From Fodinibius salicampi (GTDB lineage: Bacteria > Bacteroidota > Rhodothermia > Balneolales > Balneolaceae): 64,000 nucleotides of DNA. A program made the position numbers and the translations under genes. Location of the stretch: NCBI RefSeq assembly GCF_039545095.1, contig NZ_BAABRS010000006.1, positions 1 to 64,000 of the forward strand, read 5' to 3'. This document shows, one piece after another, positions 35,113-44,225 of the stretch (position 1 is its first letter; every line of letters begins with the position of its first letter). The notes under the pieces were generated by a model. That model was not told the DNA's origin, did no database searches, and saw nothing but the letters and a program-made list of their open reading frames with translations.

Positions 35113-36303
35113 TCAAGAGGAAATTTCGTTTTTGAATACAAAACATTTCTGACACCGTCCGGCTTTACAGTAGTGCCTTAATTGGTGGATGGTACCAAGT
35201 TTTCTTTTATAGACAGAAGACTTTAGATCGGTATCGTTTAATCTTTTTAGTAACGATTTTGGCAACGATACGCGGTGGGTTTTCCATAAAGACCAACTTC
35301 TGTTTTTTATTTTTGCTGAATGAAATAACTGCCCAAGTAAATATAAGGCAGGCAGAAAAACTGTTCCAAATAGAATCTCACCTCTTTCTTTTCCGATGGA
35401 AGGATTTGCATTTTTTGTATTGATAAGCTCTTTCCACAATTCTTTGGGATCTTCTTGCATCCACCTTTTGAAAGGTTGGTCTATTATATGATATAAAGCC
35501 AATGTGGCTTGAGGGACACGTTTTTCGGGATGATTATTGGGGCGACAGCCTTTGTGATTCCATTCAAAATCCGGAGCACGGTCATGTTCCTTTTCGTGCA
35601 GACCTGAAATTGTCAGTGCGCGATTTGTTAAAGATTCTGCAGAGGAGCAATGGGTTTCTTCGTGTAAAAGAATATGTGCCAGCTGACGCATCGCCTTCCT
35701 GTTATGAGAAATACCCAGCCCGTCGAAAAGAGAAATAACAAGTAGCTTAACCCACGCTTGAGAGGGAGGGAGATCAGGATCATAGAATTCGAGCAGATCT
35801 TCAACTTTTTGCTCGAAGTATTCTTTATGTGCCTTATTTAGTTGTTTTAAAAAAGCCTCTTCTGATATATAGGAAAGGTGCTTGGCACAGGGAAGCTGGG
35901 GATGTCTCAGGTATTCAACTAAGAAGGATTCCAATGGTTGAGATACATAATGAGAGAGACAAAGAGTAGGTATTTTAGTTTGATCTTGCCGCTGTATTCT
36001 TTCCTTTGTTTCTTCAAATACTACATGGAGAATGACATTATTGTATCGTGAATCCTGTTGGTGATTATGGTTTCGCCAGTCGGACAGTTTCCAGTGTATT
36101 TCAATATCACCATACCACCGGAATTGACCAATCGTAATTTCAGCTCTCAAAAAGTCGGGTCCGTCAGATTTGTTATGATATCCGGGAAAATGAATTGCTA
36201 CGTTATTTTTGTGGGTCGTTTGAAGGTCTTGGCTGGAAAATTGGCGGTTTTCCCAAATCCAATGGAGTAGCTCTTCCCGATATGTAGGTCTGTTATTTGG
36301 CAT
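35113..36303 (-). CDS. DUF2851 family protein
   Basis: A 396-residue soluble protein of the DUF2851 family, common in Bacteroidota and Chlorobiota. Recognisable parts are the N-terminal REELLHWIWENRQF, the G-x-x-N-x-S-GPDFLRAEI block (here GYHNKSDGPDFLRAEI) with GDIEIHWKLSDW, and the Cys pair KAGRCQKCFVF at the C-terminus. The GPDF/GDIEIH residues look like a nuclease-type metal site, but no activity is established. A 7-bp hairpin ends 1 base before its ATG 36303. It is upstream of and on the same strand as tRNA-Gln. Confidence 0.85.
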   Translation of the reverse strand: MPNNRPTYREELLHWIWENRQFSSQDLQTTHKNNVAIHFPGYHNKSDGPDFLRAEITIGQFRWYGDIEIHWKLSDWRNHNHQQDSRYNNVILHVVFEETKERIQRQDQTKIPTLCLSHYVSQPLESFLVEYLRHPQLPCAKHLSYISEEAFLKQLNKAHKEYFEQKVEDLLEFYDPDLPPSQAWVKLLVISLFDGLGISHNRKAMRQLAHILLHEETHCSSAESLTNRALTISGLHEKEHDRAPDFEWNHKGCRPNNHPEKRVPQATLALYHIIDQPFKRWMQEDPKELWKELINTKNANPSIGKERGEILFGTVFLPALYLLGQLFHSAKIKNRSWSLWKTHRVSLPKSLLKRLNDTDLKSSVYKRKLGTIHQLRHYCKAGRCQKCFVFKNEISS

Positions 36304-36304
36304 C

Positions 36305-36322
36305 GATAAAGGCGTCTTTATC
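36305..36322 (-). promoter_or_regulatory. Hairpin abutting the DUF2851 start codon
   Basis: GATAAAG-N4-CTTTATC, a perfect 7-bp stem with a 4-base loop, ends one base before the ATG. In mRNA it would cover the initiation region. No T-tract follows. Confidence 0.4.
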
Positions 36323-36503
36323 TCTGGGGATATAATCCGTAGCTTCTAAAAATAAGGAATTCCCTGTTTGAATGAATATTTTTTGGTACCCTCTTTCTTT
36401 AATTATCAGGAATGATTATAAGTCATCATATAAAATGTATTTTAAATAAAAAGGAATATAACTACAATAAGAATTCAATTTAACTTTAGTATTAAAAAGT
36501 AAT

Positions 36504-37016
36504 ATGCCTATTTCAGACACGCTCACGCTTATGACCTTCGATCGTATTCAGCGCTCAATGAAACGGATGTCCCATCAGATTAATGAAGCGAACAAAACTG
36601 ATCGATCTATATTATTACTCGGGGTCAACCAGCGGGGCTTAGCAGTGGCCAACCTCTTAGCTAAGCATTTAGATGAAGTTATCGAACAAGAAGTATCGAT
36701 TGAACATCTTCGATTAGATAAGGAAATATCAGCAGATCCGGAGTGGATGCAAAAAGAGTACGATGGGAATTTGTTTGTTATCATTGTAGATGATGTCATC
36801 TTTTCCGGGCAAACGATGTTTTCTGCATTGACGACCATTGTTAAGGAGCTGGAACTTCAAGAAATTCATTCAGCGGTACTCGTAGATCGTGGACATCGCA
36901 AATTCCCGGTCAAAGCTGAATTTTATGGTATGGAGCTACCAACTAAACTAAATGAACATGTGAAAGTGGTTGTAACAGATGGAAAGGTTCGGGAAGTTCA
37001 ACTCGATCGCCGGTGA
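36504..37016 (+). CDS. PyrR-like phosphoribosyltransferase
   Basis: A 170-residue type I phosphoribosyltransferase fold. The PRPP loop is IIVDDVIFSGQTMFSAL (residues ~92-108) and the C-terminal LVDRGHRKFPVKAEFYGMEL matches the uracil-phosphoribosyltransferase/PyrR signature. PyrR proteins either regulate pyrimidine operons by RNA binding or have uracil phosphoribosyltransferase activity. No pyr operon is attached, and pyrF is separate, so the role here is open. ATG 36504; neighbours are not pyrimidine genes. About 200 bases upstream hold only A/T-rich sequence and the 36305 hairpin. Confidence 0.85.
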   Translation: MPISDTLTLMTFDRIQRSMKRMSHQINEANKTDRSILLLGVNQRGLAVANLLAKHLDEVIEQEVSIEHLRLDKEISADPEWMQKEYDGNLFVIIVDDVIFSGQTMFSALTTIVKELELQEIHSAVLVDRGHRKFPVKAEFYGMELPTKLNEHVKVVVTDGKVREVQLDRR

Positions 37017-37091
37017 GACTCCTTTTCTATTGAGGTTATTTTCCGTATTTTAAATTCAACTTTTATTATTAATATAATTTCTATCCATTTG

Positions 37092-38039
37092 ATGGGTAAA
37101 CAAGTCTGCTTTGTAAGCATTTTATTCCTAATATTATTTAGCTCAGTTCCAGCTCTCGGCCAAGAGGCAATAAAGATAAGTGAGTTGCTGGAAGATGACG
37201 GCGATATTTCCGTTCGGGATATGTCACGCATCGATAATACAGTAGTTGTTGCAGATACGCTTGATGGATGGGATGCTCGATGGTCCGGTGGATTAAATGG
37301 TGCCCAGGCAGCCTATAATAATTGGAGTCAGGGAGGGACCAACACCATTAGTGTTACTGCCTCTACTGTTTTTAACCTTAAATACCGGTATGATCGATTT
37401 GCTTATGCTTTGGATACAAATCTGAAATATGGGAAGGCAAGAATACAAAATGAGGGGACACGCAAAACGGATGATCGCTTTGCCATCAATAATAAATTTA
37501 GTTATTTGTTCGATAATAAAAAGTGGAGTGCTTTTGCAAATATTAACTTTAGCACGCAGTTTGATAAAGGCTTTAACTATAGTGTTCCGGATACGGTAGA
37601 GCCCGAATTAATTTCTAAAACTTTTGCTCCCGCTTATTTTACACAGGTGTTAGGTATTGCATTTACACCGGTAGACTATTTTTCTGCTCAGGCGGGTATG
37701 GCTATGAAAGAAACGATTATTGAAGATACATCGCTATCAGAGCGCTATGGATTGGAAGCAGGAGAAAGGTTTCGTTTTGAACCGGGATATTCAGCAGCCA
37801 TGTACTTTGAGAAAGAGCTTTTTAGTAATATTCGTCTTATTAGCTCGGTAGAAACTTTTACGAACCTGCAGCGTAGTATTTCAAGTACAGATGTGCACTT
37901 TTCTAATGAAATTATCGGAGAGATTAATAATTTTATGAATATGTCTTTTCAATATGTAACTATCTATGACGATGACTATTCCAAAAAAGTACAGATTAAA
38001 CAAGTTCTGTCAGCGGGGGTATCTGTAACTATTTTATAA
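37092..38039 (+). CDS. DUF3078 domain outer-membrane protein
   Basis: A 315-residue exported protein, probably a beta-barrel. The signal peptide is GKQVCFVSILFLILFSSVPALG with cleavage near residue 24. The signature of DUF3078 is WSGGLNGAQAAYNNWSQGGT (residues ~60-80), a Trp/Asn-rich repeat that opens a run of amphipathic strands ending SAGVSVTIL. The family is almost limited to Bacteroidota and relatives and is uncharacterised. I start at ATG 37092 rather than the TTG one codon upstream. A strong hairpin follows the stop. Confidence 0.88.
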   Translation: MGKQVCFVSILFLILFSSVPALGQEAIKISELLEDDGDISVRDMSRIDNTVVVADTLDGWDARWSGGLNGAQAAYNNWSQGGTNTISVTASTVFNLKYRYDRFAYALDTNLKYGKARIQNEGTRKTDDRFAINNKFSYLFDNKKWSAFANINFSTQFDKGFNYSVPDTVEPELISKTFAPAYFTQVLGIAFTPVDYFSAQAGMAMKETIIEDTSLSERYGLEAGERFRFEPGYSAAMYFEKELFSNIRLISSVETFTNLQRSISSTDVHFSNEIIGEINNFMNMSFQYVTIYDDDYSKKVQIKQVLSAGVSVTIL

Positions 38040-38060
38040 TGATTTCGATTATGTTTCTTC

Positions 38061-38093
38061 AATAACAAAGCCCCATTCCGGGGCTTTGTTATT
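38061..38093. terminator. Bidirectional terminator-like hairpin
   Basis: A perfect 14-bp stem: AATAACAAAGCCCC (38061-38074) with GGGGCTTTGTTATT (38080-38093) around ATTCC. The stem itself supplies the A/T-rich edges. It lies between the convergent DUF3078 and ALDH genes. Confidence 0.85.
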
Positions 38094-38119
38094 GGGATGT
38101 AGACGTATAATAACCAGTT

Positions 38120-39649
38120 TTAATCTACCTCAAATTCAATCCCCTGGGCTAATGGTAGCTCATCGCTCCAATTGATAGTATTGGTCTGGCGGCGCATGTA
38201 GGCCTTCCAGGCATCCGAACCTGATTCTCGTCCTCCTCCGGTATCTTTTTCTCCACCGAAGGCTCCTCCTATTTCGGCTCCACTAGTACCGACATTCACA
38301 TTAGCAATGCCACAATCAGAACCGCGAGCACTTAAAAAGGTTTCCGCTTCGCGGAGATTAAGAGTAAAAACAGAGGAGCTGAGTCCCTGTTTGACGCCAT
38401 TATGCTTCGCAATAGCCTCGTCGAAGTCACGGTATTTTATAAGATAAAGGATAGGAGCAAACGTTTCTTCCTGAACGATATCCCATTCATTCTTAGCTGT
38501 GACTATTGCTGGTCGTACATAGTTATTTCCTTCCAGATGATTATCATCAAGTTTTTCTCCACCGTATACAACTTCGCCACCTTGTTTTTTTAATTCGTTA
38601 AGGGCGAATTGCATACTGTTAACAGCGTCTTGATCAATGAGCGGTCCCACCAGTGTATCTTCATCCAGGGGATTACCGATATTAACATCTTTATAAATTT
38701 CAACCAGTCGTTCTTTAAGCTGGTCAAAAACTTCTTCATGAATAATTAGTCGACGGGTAGAAGTACAGCGTTGTCCGCAGGTACCTACAGAGCCAAACGC
38801 AATCGCACGGGCAGCCATTTCAAGATCTGCATCTTTAGAAACAATGATAGCGTTATTTCCCCCTAGTTCAAGGATCGTTTTTCCGAGGCGTGCGCCCACA
38901 GTTTTAGCTACTTCCCGTCCCATCCGGATGGAACCGGTAGCAGAGATTAAGGGAATCCGCTCATCTTCGGTCATCCATTCTCCTACTTCGCGATCACCGG
39001 TAATGAGATTGAAAATTCCTTCCGGCAGATCATTACGCTTCAGAACTTTAGCAATAATATTTTGTACGGCAATACCACACAGAGGAGTTTTTTCAGATCC
39101 TTTCCAAATCATGACATTTCCACATATAGCCGCAATCATGGCGTTCCAGCTGTACACGGCTACCGGAAAATTGAAGGCTGAAATAATTCCAGTTATTCCC
39201 AGAGGATGCCATTGTTCATACATACGGTGGCGGGGACGTTCAGACTGCATGGTCTTTCCGTATAGCATGCGTGACTGACCGACGGCAAAATCACAGATAT
39301 CAATCATTTCCTGTACTTCCCCGAGACCTTCCTGGTAAATCTTACCCATTTCATAAGTCACCAGACGCCCAAGGTCTTCCTTGTGTTCCCGCAATTCGAG
39401 GCCAATCTGACGTACAATGTCGCCTCGTTTGGGAGCAGGAACCATACGCCATTCTTTAAATGCCTTTTGGGCTGTTTCAACTACTTTGTCATACTCTTCC
39501 CGTGTTGTTATGGTAGTATCAGCAATTTGGGTATTATCAATAGGAGTGTAGCTCGATAGCTTTTCCTTTGCACCTGACCCGTAAAACTTCTGGCCGGTGC
39601 TTGTACCCGGATTAGTGCCCTCGATGCCTAGCTTTTTTAAAAAATCCAT
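38120..39649 (-). CDS. Aldehyde dehydrogenase, ALDH7 (alpha-aminoadipic semialdehyde/piperideine-6-carboxylate) type
   Basis: A 509-residue NAD-dependent aldehyde dehydrogenase whose blocks follow ALDH7A1/antiquitin: PAPKRGDIVRQIG, VTYEMGKIYQEGLGEVQEMIDICDFAVGQSRMLYG, SAFNFPVAVYSWN, ATGSIRMGREV (Glu region), ELGGNNAIIVS and the catalytic-Cys block GTCGQRCTSTRRL. Family members oxidise alpha-aminoadipic semialdehyde (lysine catabolism), betaine aldehyde or lipid aldehydes. No lysine-degradation genes are nearby, so substrate is inferred only from family. ATG at 39649, alone as a unit ending at the hairpin 38061-38093. Confidence 0.9.
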   Translation of the reverse strand: MDFLKKLGIEGTNPGTSTGQKFYGSGAKEKLSSYTPIDNTQIADTTITTREEYDKVVETAQKAFKEWRMVPAPKRGDIVRQIGLELREHKEDLGRLVTYEMGKIYQEGLGEVQEMIDICDFAVGQSRMLYGKTMQSERPRHRMYEQWHPLGITGIISAFNFPVAVYSWNAMIAAICGNVMIWKGSEKTPLCGIAVQNIIAKVLKRNDLPEGIFNLITGDREVGEWMTEDERIPLISATGSIRMGREVAKTVGARLGKTILELGGNNAIIVSKDADLEMAARAIAFGSVGTCGQRCTSTRRLIIHEEVFDQLKERLVEIYKDVNIGNPLDEDTLVGPLIDQDAVNSMQFALNELKKQGGEVVYGGEKLDDNHLEGNNYVRPAIVTAKNEWDIVQEETFAPILYLIKYRDFDEAIAKHNGVKQGLSSSVFTLNLREAETFLSARGSDCGIANVNVGTSGAEIGGAFGGEKDTGGGRESGSDAWKAYMRRQTNTINWSDELPLAQGIEFEVD

Positions 39650-39770
39650 ATGGTTTTACTCTTTTTTTGATTGGTTTGTGATTAAGATAAGGATACTTTT
39701 TGAGTTTTGAAGCAGAAGCTCGTTATTTAAAATTGGGTTTCCGTTAATCTTAGTTCCTACGAAATAAAAA

Positions 39771-40556
39771 ATGATATCAGCCTCTAATCGTCAGCAAACA
39801 CTTCTCAGAAAACTAAATCGGAAAAAACACCGCTATAGTGAACGCCTCTTTTTTGTGGAGGGCGATCGGGCTGTTCGACAAATTGCCGGAAATCAGGTGG
39901 TAACGATTAAAACATTATTTTTTGATGACTCCCAACATTATTGGACGCAGGATGAATGGCTGCCATGGATCAAAAGGCTTGATGCAAGGAAACTGGATAC
40001 CGGAATATTTCATGAGGTTACGGATACCGAAAATCCTCAGGGAGTTTTGGCATTATGTGAAATGCCGGATGAAACCACCGTGAGTAAATTGTGTGACCAG
40101 GAGGGGATAATTATTGCGCTGGACTCTATTCAAGATCCGGGAAATGTGGGAACTATCATTCGTACGGCATCCTGGTTTGGCGCTGCAGCACTTCTCTCCG
40201 GCAAAGGAACCGTCGATCTTTTTCATCCCAAAGTTGTACGCAGTACGGCAGGAGCCACAGGAGCGGTCGGATATCTTAATGGGGATCTTTTGGATATCCT
40301 GCCGGAATTCGAAGAGAATGATTGGTCTGTCATATTGCTCAATAAAAGCAGTGATTCGGCGCCTCTATCGGAAGTACAGGCAAACAGAAAAACGATTGTT
40401 GTAGTCGGAAATGAAGCACATGGCATTGACAATAAACTTATTAAAAAGGATCGTACACAGGCCGTAATACCGGCTTTTCATGACCAACCAGCTGTAGAAA
40501 GTTTGAACGCTGCTATTGCTACTTCTATAGCCCTATACAGCCTGACTATAGATTGA
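39771..40556 (+). CDS. TrmH/SpoU-family RNA 2'-O-methyltransferase
   Basis: A 261-residue SPOUT methyltransferase. The N-terminal L30e-like substrate-binding domain (LNRKKHRYSERLFFVEGDRAV, L-rich) precedes the SpoU knot with motif 1 LDSIQDPGNVGTIIRTASWFG, motif 2 VVGNEAHGID, and motif 3 IPAFHDQPAVESLNAAIATSI. These enzymes methylate the 2'-O of rRNA or tRNA (RlmB, TsnR, TrmH); the target cannot be named. ATG 39771, preceding the phoH gene by 126 bases. Confidence 0.92.
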   Translation: MISASNRQQTLLRKLNRKKHRYSERLFFVEGDRAVRQIAGNQVVTIKTLFFDDSQHYWTQDEWLPWIKRLDARKLDTGIFHEVTDTENPQGVLALCEMPDETTVSKLCDQEGIIIALDSIQDPGNVGTIIRTASWFGAAALLSGKGTVDLFHPKVVRSTAGATGAVGYLNGDLLDILPEFEENDWSVILLNKSSDSAPLSEVQANRKTIVVVGNEAHGIDNKLIKKDRTQAVIPAFHDQPAVESLNAAIATSIALYSLTID

Positions 40557-40682
40557 AATTTGGGTGGATAAGATTTAATCAGTTAACAAATATTTAATAT
40601 TGACTCTAACAGAGTGATTATATAATGTTGTAATATCAAGGGTTTGGTTTACGGGTCTTATTTTCAATTAAAGTTATACGCT

Positions 40683-42014
40683 ATGCCTTCGGCTAAAAAG
40701 CAAAAGATATACGTTCTCGACACTTCCGTTCTCTTATATGATTCTGATGCCGTTAAGAATTTTCAGCAGAATGATATTGCTATTCCAATTACAGTATTGG
40801 AAGAGATTGATACTTTTAAGAAGGGAAATGATGTAATCAATCTCCACGCCCGGGAGTTTAGTCGTTACCTGGACAAGATTTCTGATAAGAATTTGTTGCA
40901 GAAATGGATTCCACTCAACGGAAAAACACATGGGAAACTTCGGGTGCTCAGTGATGAGAATAGTGAGGTGGATGCTGCAGAGGTGTTCGGCAAAAAGAAA
41001 AATGACCACCGGATCCTAAATTCCGTACTCAGACTGATAGAGAAAGAGCCTGAAAAGAAAGTTGTTTTGGTTTCTAAAGATATTAATCTGCGTATTAAGG
41101 CCCGGGCGTTGAATATAGATGCTGAGGACTACGAGACTATTCGAATTAAGGATATCGATCATTTTTACAGAGGCAAAACGGAGATTTGCTATGACGATAC
41201 CGATATTATTGACCGGTTCTATCAAAAAGAGATATTAGATATTGATGCTGTCACTTCTGAAGCACCTACCAGTAATCATTTTTATATTTTGAAAAATCAT
41301 TCCAGTTCGGCTCTGGGCTACTATAATGATCAAAAAGAGATAATCGAGCTGGTTAGAAAGAAAACCGCTTATGGGGTAAAGCCCCGTAATGCTGAACAAA
41401 CTTTTGCAATGCATGCCATTTTGAATCCGGAAAACCTTTTGGTAACCATTACCGGGGCTGCTGGAACCGGAAAAACACTGCTGGCGCTGGCCGGGGCTAT
41501 GGAACAACGCCATAACTTTCAACAGATTTATTTGGCCCGCCCTATTGTACCGCTCAGTAATAACGATATTGGTTATTTACCTGGCGACATTAATTCAAAA
41601 ATTGATCCCTATATGCAGCCTTTATGGGATAACCTGACGTTTATCAAGAATCAATTTACACAGAATAGTAAGGAGTATAAGAAAGTTGAAGAAATGGTAG
41701 AGACTGAAAAGCTTCGCATCATTCCCCTGGCATACATTCGGGGACGCAGCTTGTCAAACATCATTTTTATTGTGGATGAGGCTCAGAATCTGACGCCACA
41801 TGAGGTGAAAACCATTATCACACGGGCCGGAGAGAATACCAAGATTATCTTTACCGGTGATATCTACCAGATTGATACGCCCTATTTGGATACGCAGAGT
41901 AATGGACTTTCTTTTCTGATAGATCGAATGCAGGATAATGACCTGTATGCTCATATTAACCTTGAGAAGGGCGAACGCTCTGAACTTGCGAACCTGGCAA
42001 GTAAGTTGTTATAA
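40683..42014 (+). CDS. PhoH-family ATPase with N-terminal PIN domain
   Basis: A 443-residue fusion of a PIN ribonuclease-like domain (residues ~5-150: YVLDTSVLLYDSDAV, with acidic residues in LEEIDTFK and VVLVSKDINLRIKA) and a PhoH ATPase domain (~235-440) with Walker A TGAAGTGKT, Walker B IFIVDEAQN and the superfamily I-like GERSELANLASKLL end. PIN-PhoH proteins (PhoH2 type) act as RNA helicase/RNases. ATG 40683 (MPSAKKQK) is preferred; the frame from 40644 has only an intergenic extension. It is convergent with the flavoprotein gene with a 16-base gap. Confidence 0.92.
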   Translation: MPSAKKQKIYVLDTSVLLYDSDAVKNFQQNDIAIPITVLEEIDTFKKGNDVINLHAREFSRYLDKISDKNLLQKWIPLNGKTHGKLRVLSDENSEVDAAEVFGKKKNDHRILNSVLRLIEKEPEKKVVLVSKDINLRIKARALNIDAEDYETIRIKDIDHFYRGKTEICYDDTDIIDRFYQKEILDIDAVTSEAPTSNHFYILKNHSSSALGYYNDQKEIIELVRKKTAYGVKPRNAEQTFAMHAILNPENLLVTITGAAGTGKTLLALAGAMEQRHNFQQIYLARPIVPLSNNDIGYLPGDINSKIDPYMQPLWDNLTFIKNQFTQNSKEYKKVEEMVETEKLRIIPLAYIRGRSLSNIIFIVDEAQNLTPHEVKTIITRAGENTKIIFTGDIYQIDTPYLDTQSNGLSFLIDRMQDNDLYAHINLEKGERSELANLASKLL

Positions 42015-42030
42015 AAACCGGTTATTCTAT

Positions 42031-43251
42031 TTATAGATGTTTTGAGGCAATCCAGCCGGTAGTCCATGCCGATTGAAAATTATATCCTCCGGTGATACCA
42101 TCAATATTGAGTACTTCACCGGCAAAATAGAGGTTGGGTCGAAGTTTACTTTCCATGGTTCCCATATCGATTTCATCCAACGGGACGCCCCCACTGGTTA
42201 CGAACTCTTCTTTGTACGTTGTTTTCCCCTGAATCTCATATTCCGCATTCGTGAGGTACTGTACCAGCCGGTGTACCTGTTCATTGGAAAGTTCGGCCCA
42301 GCGCAATTGGTTATTGGCTTCTGTCAGTTCTAAAAAGCGTTTCCACAGCCGATTGGGGAGGGGAAAGCGATCTTGCTTGGTAATTTTCTTCCGGGCATTA
42401 CGATTCCTAAGCTGGTTTATTACCGCCCGGACTTCCTGCTGCGTTTTTGGATGAAGCCAGTTCACTTTTATGACAAATCGATAATCCTCCTGATAGAGAT
42501 ATCGAGCAGCCCAGGCAGAAGTTTTGAGCACAGCTGGCCCACTTAATCCCCAGTGGGTAATGAGAATAGGGCCTTCGTGCCGGAAGTTTGTCCCTTTGAT
42601 AGCAACAGAAGCATCAGGAACAGATATGCCAGCCAGATCCTCGAATATTTTATGTCGAAAATTAAAGGTAAAGAGGGAAGGGACCGGCTCAACAATCGAA
42701 TGACCCAATTCACGCAGCCAGTCATACTTATTGCTGCGATTAGATCCGCCGGTAGCAATAACGACCGCATCACTACTCATTGACTGTTGGCCGTGAAGGC
42801 CAACCTGGTAGCGATTATCATCAATAGGAGTAATGTTAGTTACAGCAGTTTTGGTGCGAACTTCCACACCATGCTTCTGGGCTTCTGATTTCAAGCAGCG
42901 GATTATGGTCTTCGAATCATCAGTTACCGGAAACATGCGCCCATCGCTCTCTGTTTTCAGTTCCACGCACCGTTGCTCAAACCAGTTTACGGTATCTTTT
43001 GCCTGAAACTGTTCAAATGCCCATCGTAATTCTTTTTGTCCACGCGGATATGCCTTTGCCAGTATTGCAGGATCGAAGCAGTGGTGAGTTACGTTACACC
43101 GGCCACCGCCGGAAATACGTACTTTCGAGAGTACTTCCCGACTTCGTTCAAATATGGTGACTTTTAATTCTGGGTATTGCCGAGCGGCGTTAATGCCGGC
43201 AAAGAACCCCGCAGCACCTCCGCCAATAACTGCTAATTTTCGTTTATGCAT
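42031..43251 (-). CDS. HI0933/YhiN-family NAD(P)/FAD-dependent oxidoreductase
   Basis: A 406-residue flavoprotein of the HI0933 family (BaiN-like). The FAD-binding motif AVIGGGAAGFFAGINAA opens the protein; the HI0933 signature is VLSKVRISGGGRCNVTH, followed by VVIATGGS and the C-terminal YFAGEVLNIDGITGGYNFQS motif. The C-terminus ends ASKHL. The family is widespread and mostly uncharacterised, with one member linked to bile-acid dehydroxylation. It begins 18 bases after murI, so the LTD-murI-flavoprotein genes may form one unit. Confidence 0.9.
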   Translation of the reverse strand: MHKRKLAVIGGGAAGFFAGINAARQYPELKVTIFERSREVLSKVRISGGGRCNVTHHCFDPAILAKAYPRGQKELRWAFEQFQAKDTVNWFEQRCVELKTESDGRMFPVTDDSKTIIRCLKSEAQKHGVEVRTKTAVTNITPIDDNRYQVGLHGQQSMSSDAVVIATGGSNRSNKYDWLRELGHSIVEPVPSLFTFNFRHKIFEDLAGISVPDASVAIKGTNFRHEGPILITHWGLSGPAVLKTSAWAARYLYQEDYRFVIKVNWLHPKTQQEVRAVINQLRNRNARKKITKQDRFPLPNRLWKRFLELTEANNQLRWAELSNEQVHRLVQYLTNAEYEIQGKTTYKEEFVTSGGVPLDEIDMGTMESKLRPNLYFAGEVLNIDGITGGYNFQSAWTTGWIASKHL

Positions 43252-43269
43252 TGAATAAACCGGCCTGTT

Positions 43270-44094
43270 TTATACTTTAACAAATTCAGATTCTACTGTT
43301 TGCCCAAAAAAGGTAGAGGTATGTTGGTCAAAAAGTTCCGGAGCATCCGTTGTTAAAAACCGGTGCGTTCCATTTGTTGAACATTTTTCATCAATTTCAG
43401 GATGCCTTTGTAAATAATCTTCCAGGCTTGCCGCTACGATAGGACCCTGACTTAGTACAGATATATTGGAATCCAGCGTATGGCGGATTTTGGGCAAAAG
43501 CAGTGGATAATGCGTGCAGGCCAGCAGAAGCGTATCGATAGCCGGTGACTGTTGCTGAAGTTGATCCAGATATTTGGTCACAAAATAATCGGCACCGGGT
43601 GCATTGTGTTCATGATTCTCTACCAAGGGTACCCACATCGGACAGGCTTGCTGGTAGATTGACAGATTGGGAAACTGTTGTGCAATTTCAATCTCATACG
43701 AGCCTGATTGCACCGTTCCGGAGGTTCCCAATACCCCTACATGCCCTGTATCGGAATGGAGGCCAATGACCTCTGCGGTAGGACGAATAACCCCGAGAAC
43801 TCGTTTTTCAGGCGCTATTGTGGGAAGATCCCGCTGCTGAATGGTACGCAATGCTTTAGCAGATGCCGTGTTGCAGGCCAGTATAATCAGGCTGCAGTTC
43901 TGCTTGAAGAGAAACTTAACACACTGCAGTGTGAACTGGTAAATAGATTCAAATGATCGATTTCCATATGGAGTTCGTGCACTATCACCAAGATAGAGAT
44001 AATCGTATGAAGGCAGATGCTCAACAATATCCTTCATCACCGTTAATCCGCCTATTCCGGAGTCGAAAATACCAATAGGAGCTTTATTATTCAT
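43270..44094 (-). CDS. murI: Glutamate racemase
   Basis: Makes D-glutamate for peptidoglycan. 274 residues with both catalytic cysteines in context: GIFDSGIGGLTVMKDI (start), ACNTASAKALRT (first Cys), and LLACTHYPLLLPKI (second Cys). The GDSARTPYGNRS segment is the usual substrate-binding loop. It lies 132 bases after the 3' end of the large lamin-tail gene on the same strand and 18 bases before the flavoprotein gene. Confidence 0.96.
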   Translation of the reverse strand: MNNKAPIGIFDSGIGGLTVMKDIVEHLPSYDYLYLGDSARTPYGNRSFESIYQFTLQCVKFLFKQNCSLIILACNTASAKALRTIQQRDLPTIAPEKRVLGVIRPTAEVIGLHSDTGHVGVLGTSGTVQSGSYEIEIAQQFPNLSIYQQACPMWVPLVENHEHNAPGADYFVTKYLDQLQQQSPAIDTLLLACTHYPLLLPKIRHTLDSNISVLSQGPIVAASLEDYLQRHPEIDEKCSTNGTHRFLTTDAPELFDQHTSTFFGQTVESEFVKV

Positions 44095-44225
44095 GCAGCT
44101 GTCGAAAGGTTAAAAAAGATTTGATGAAAGGTAGAAAGATCCGCAGAGTATTGAAAAAAGAGATGCTTTCAAATAATATTACATTATTGCGACAGACATG
44201 GATAAGTTTAATAAAAAAATAATTG

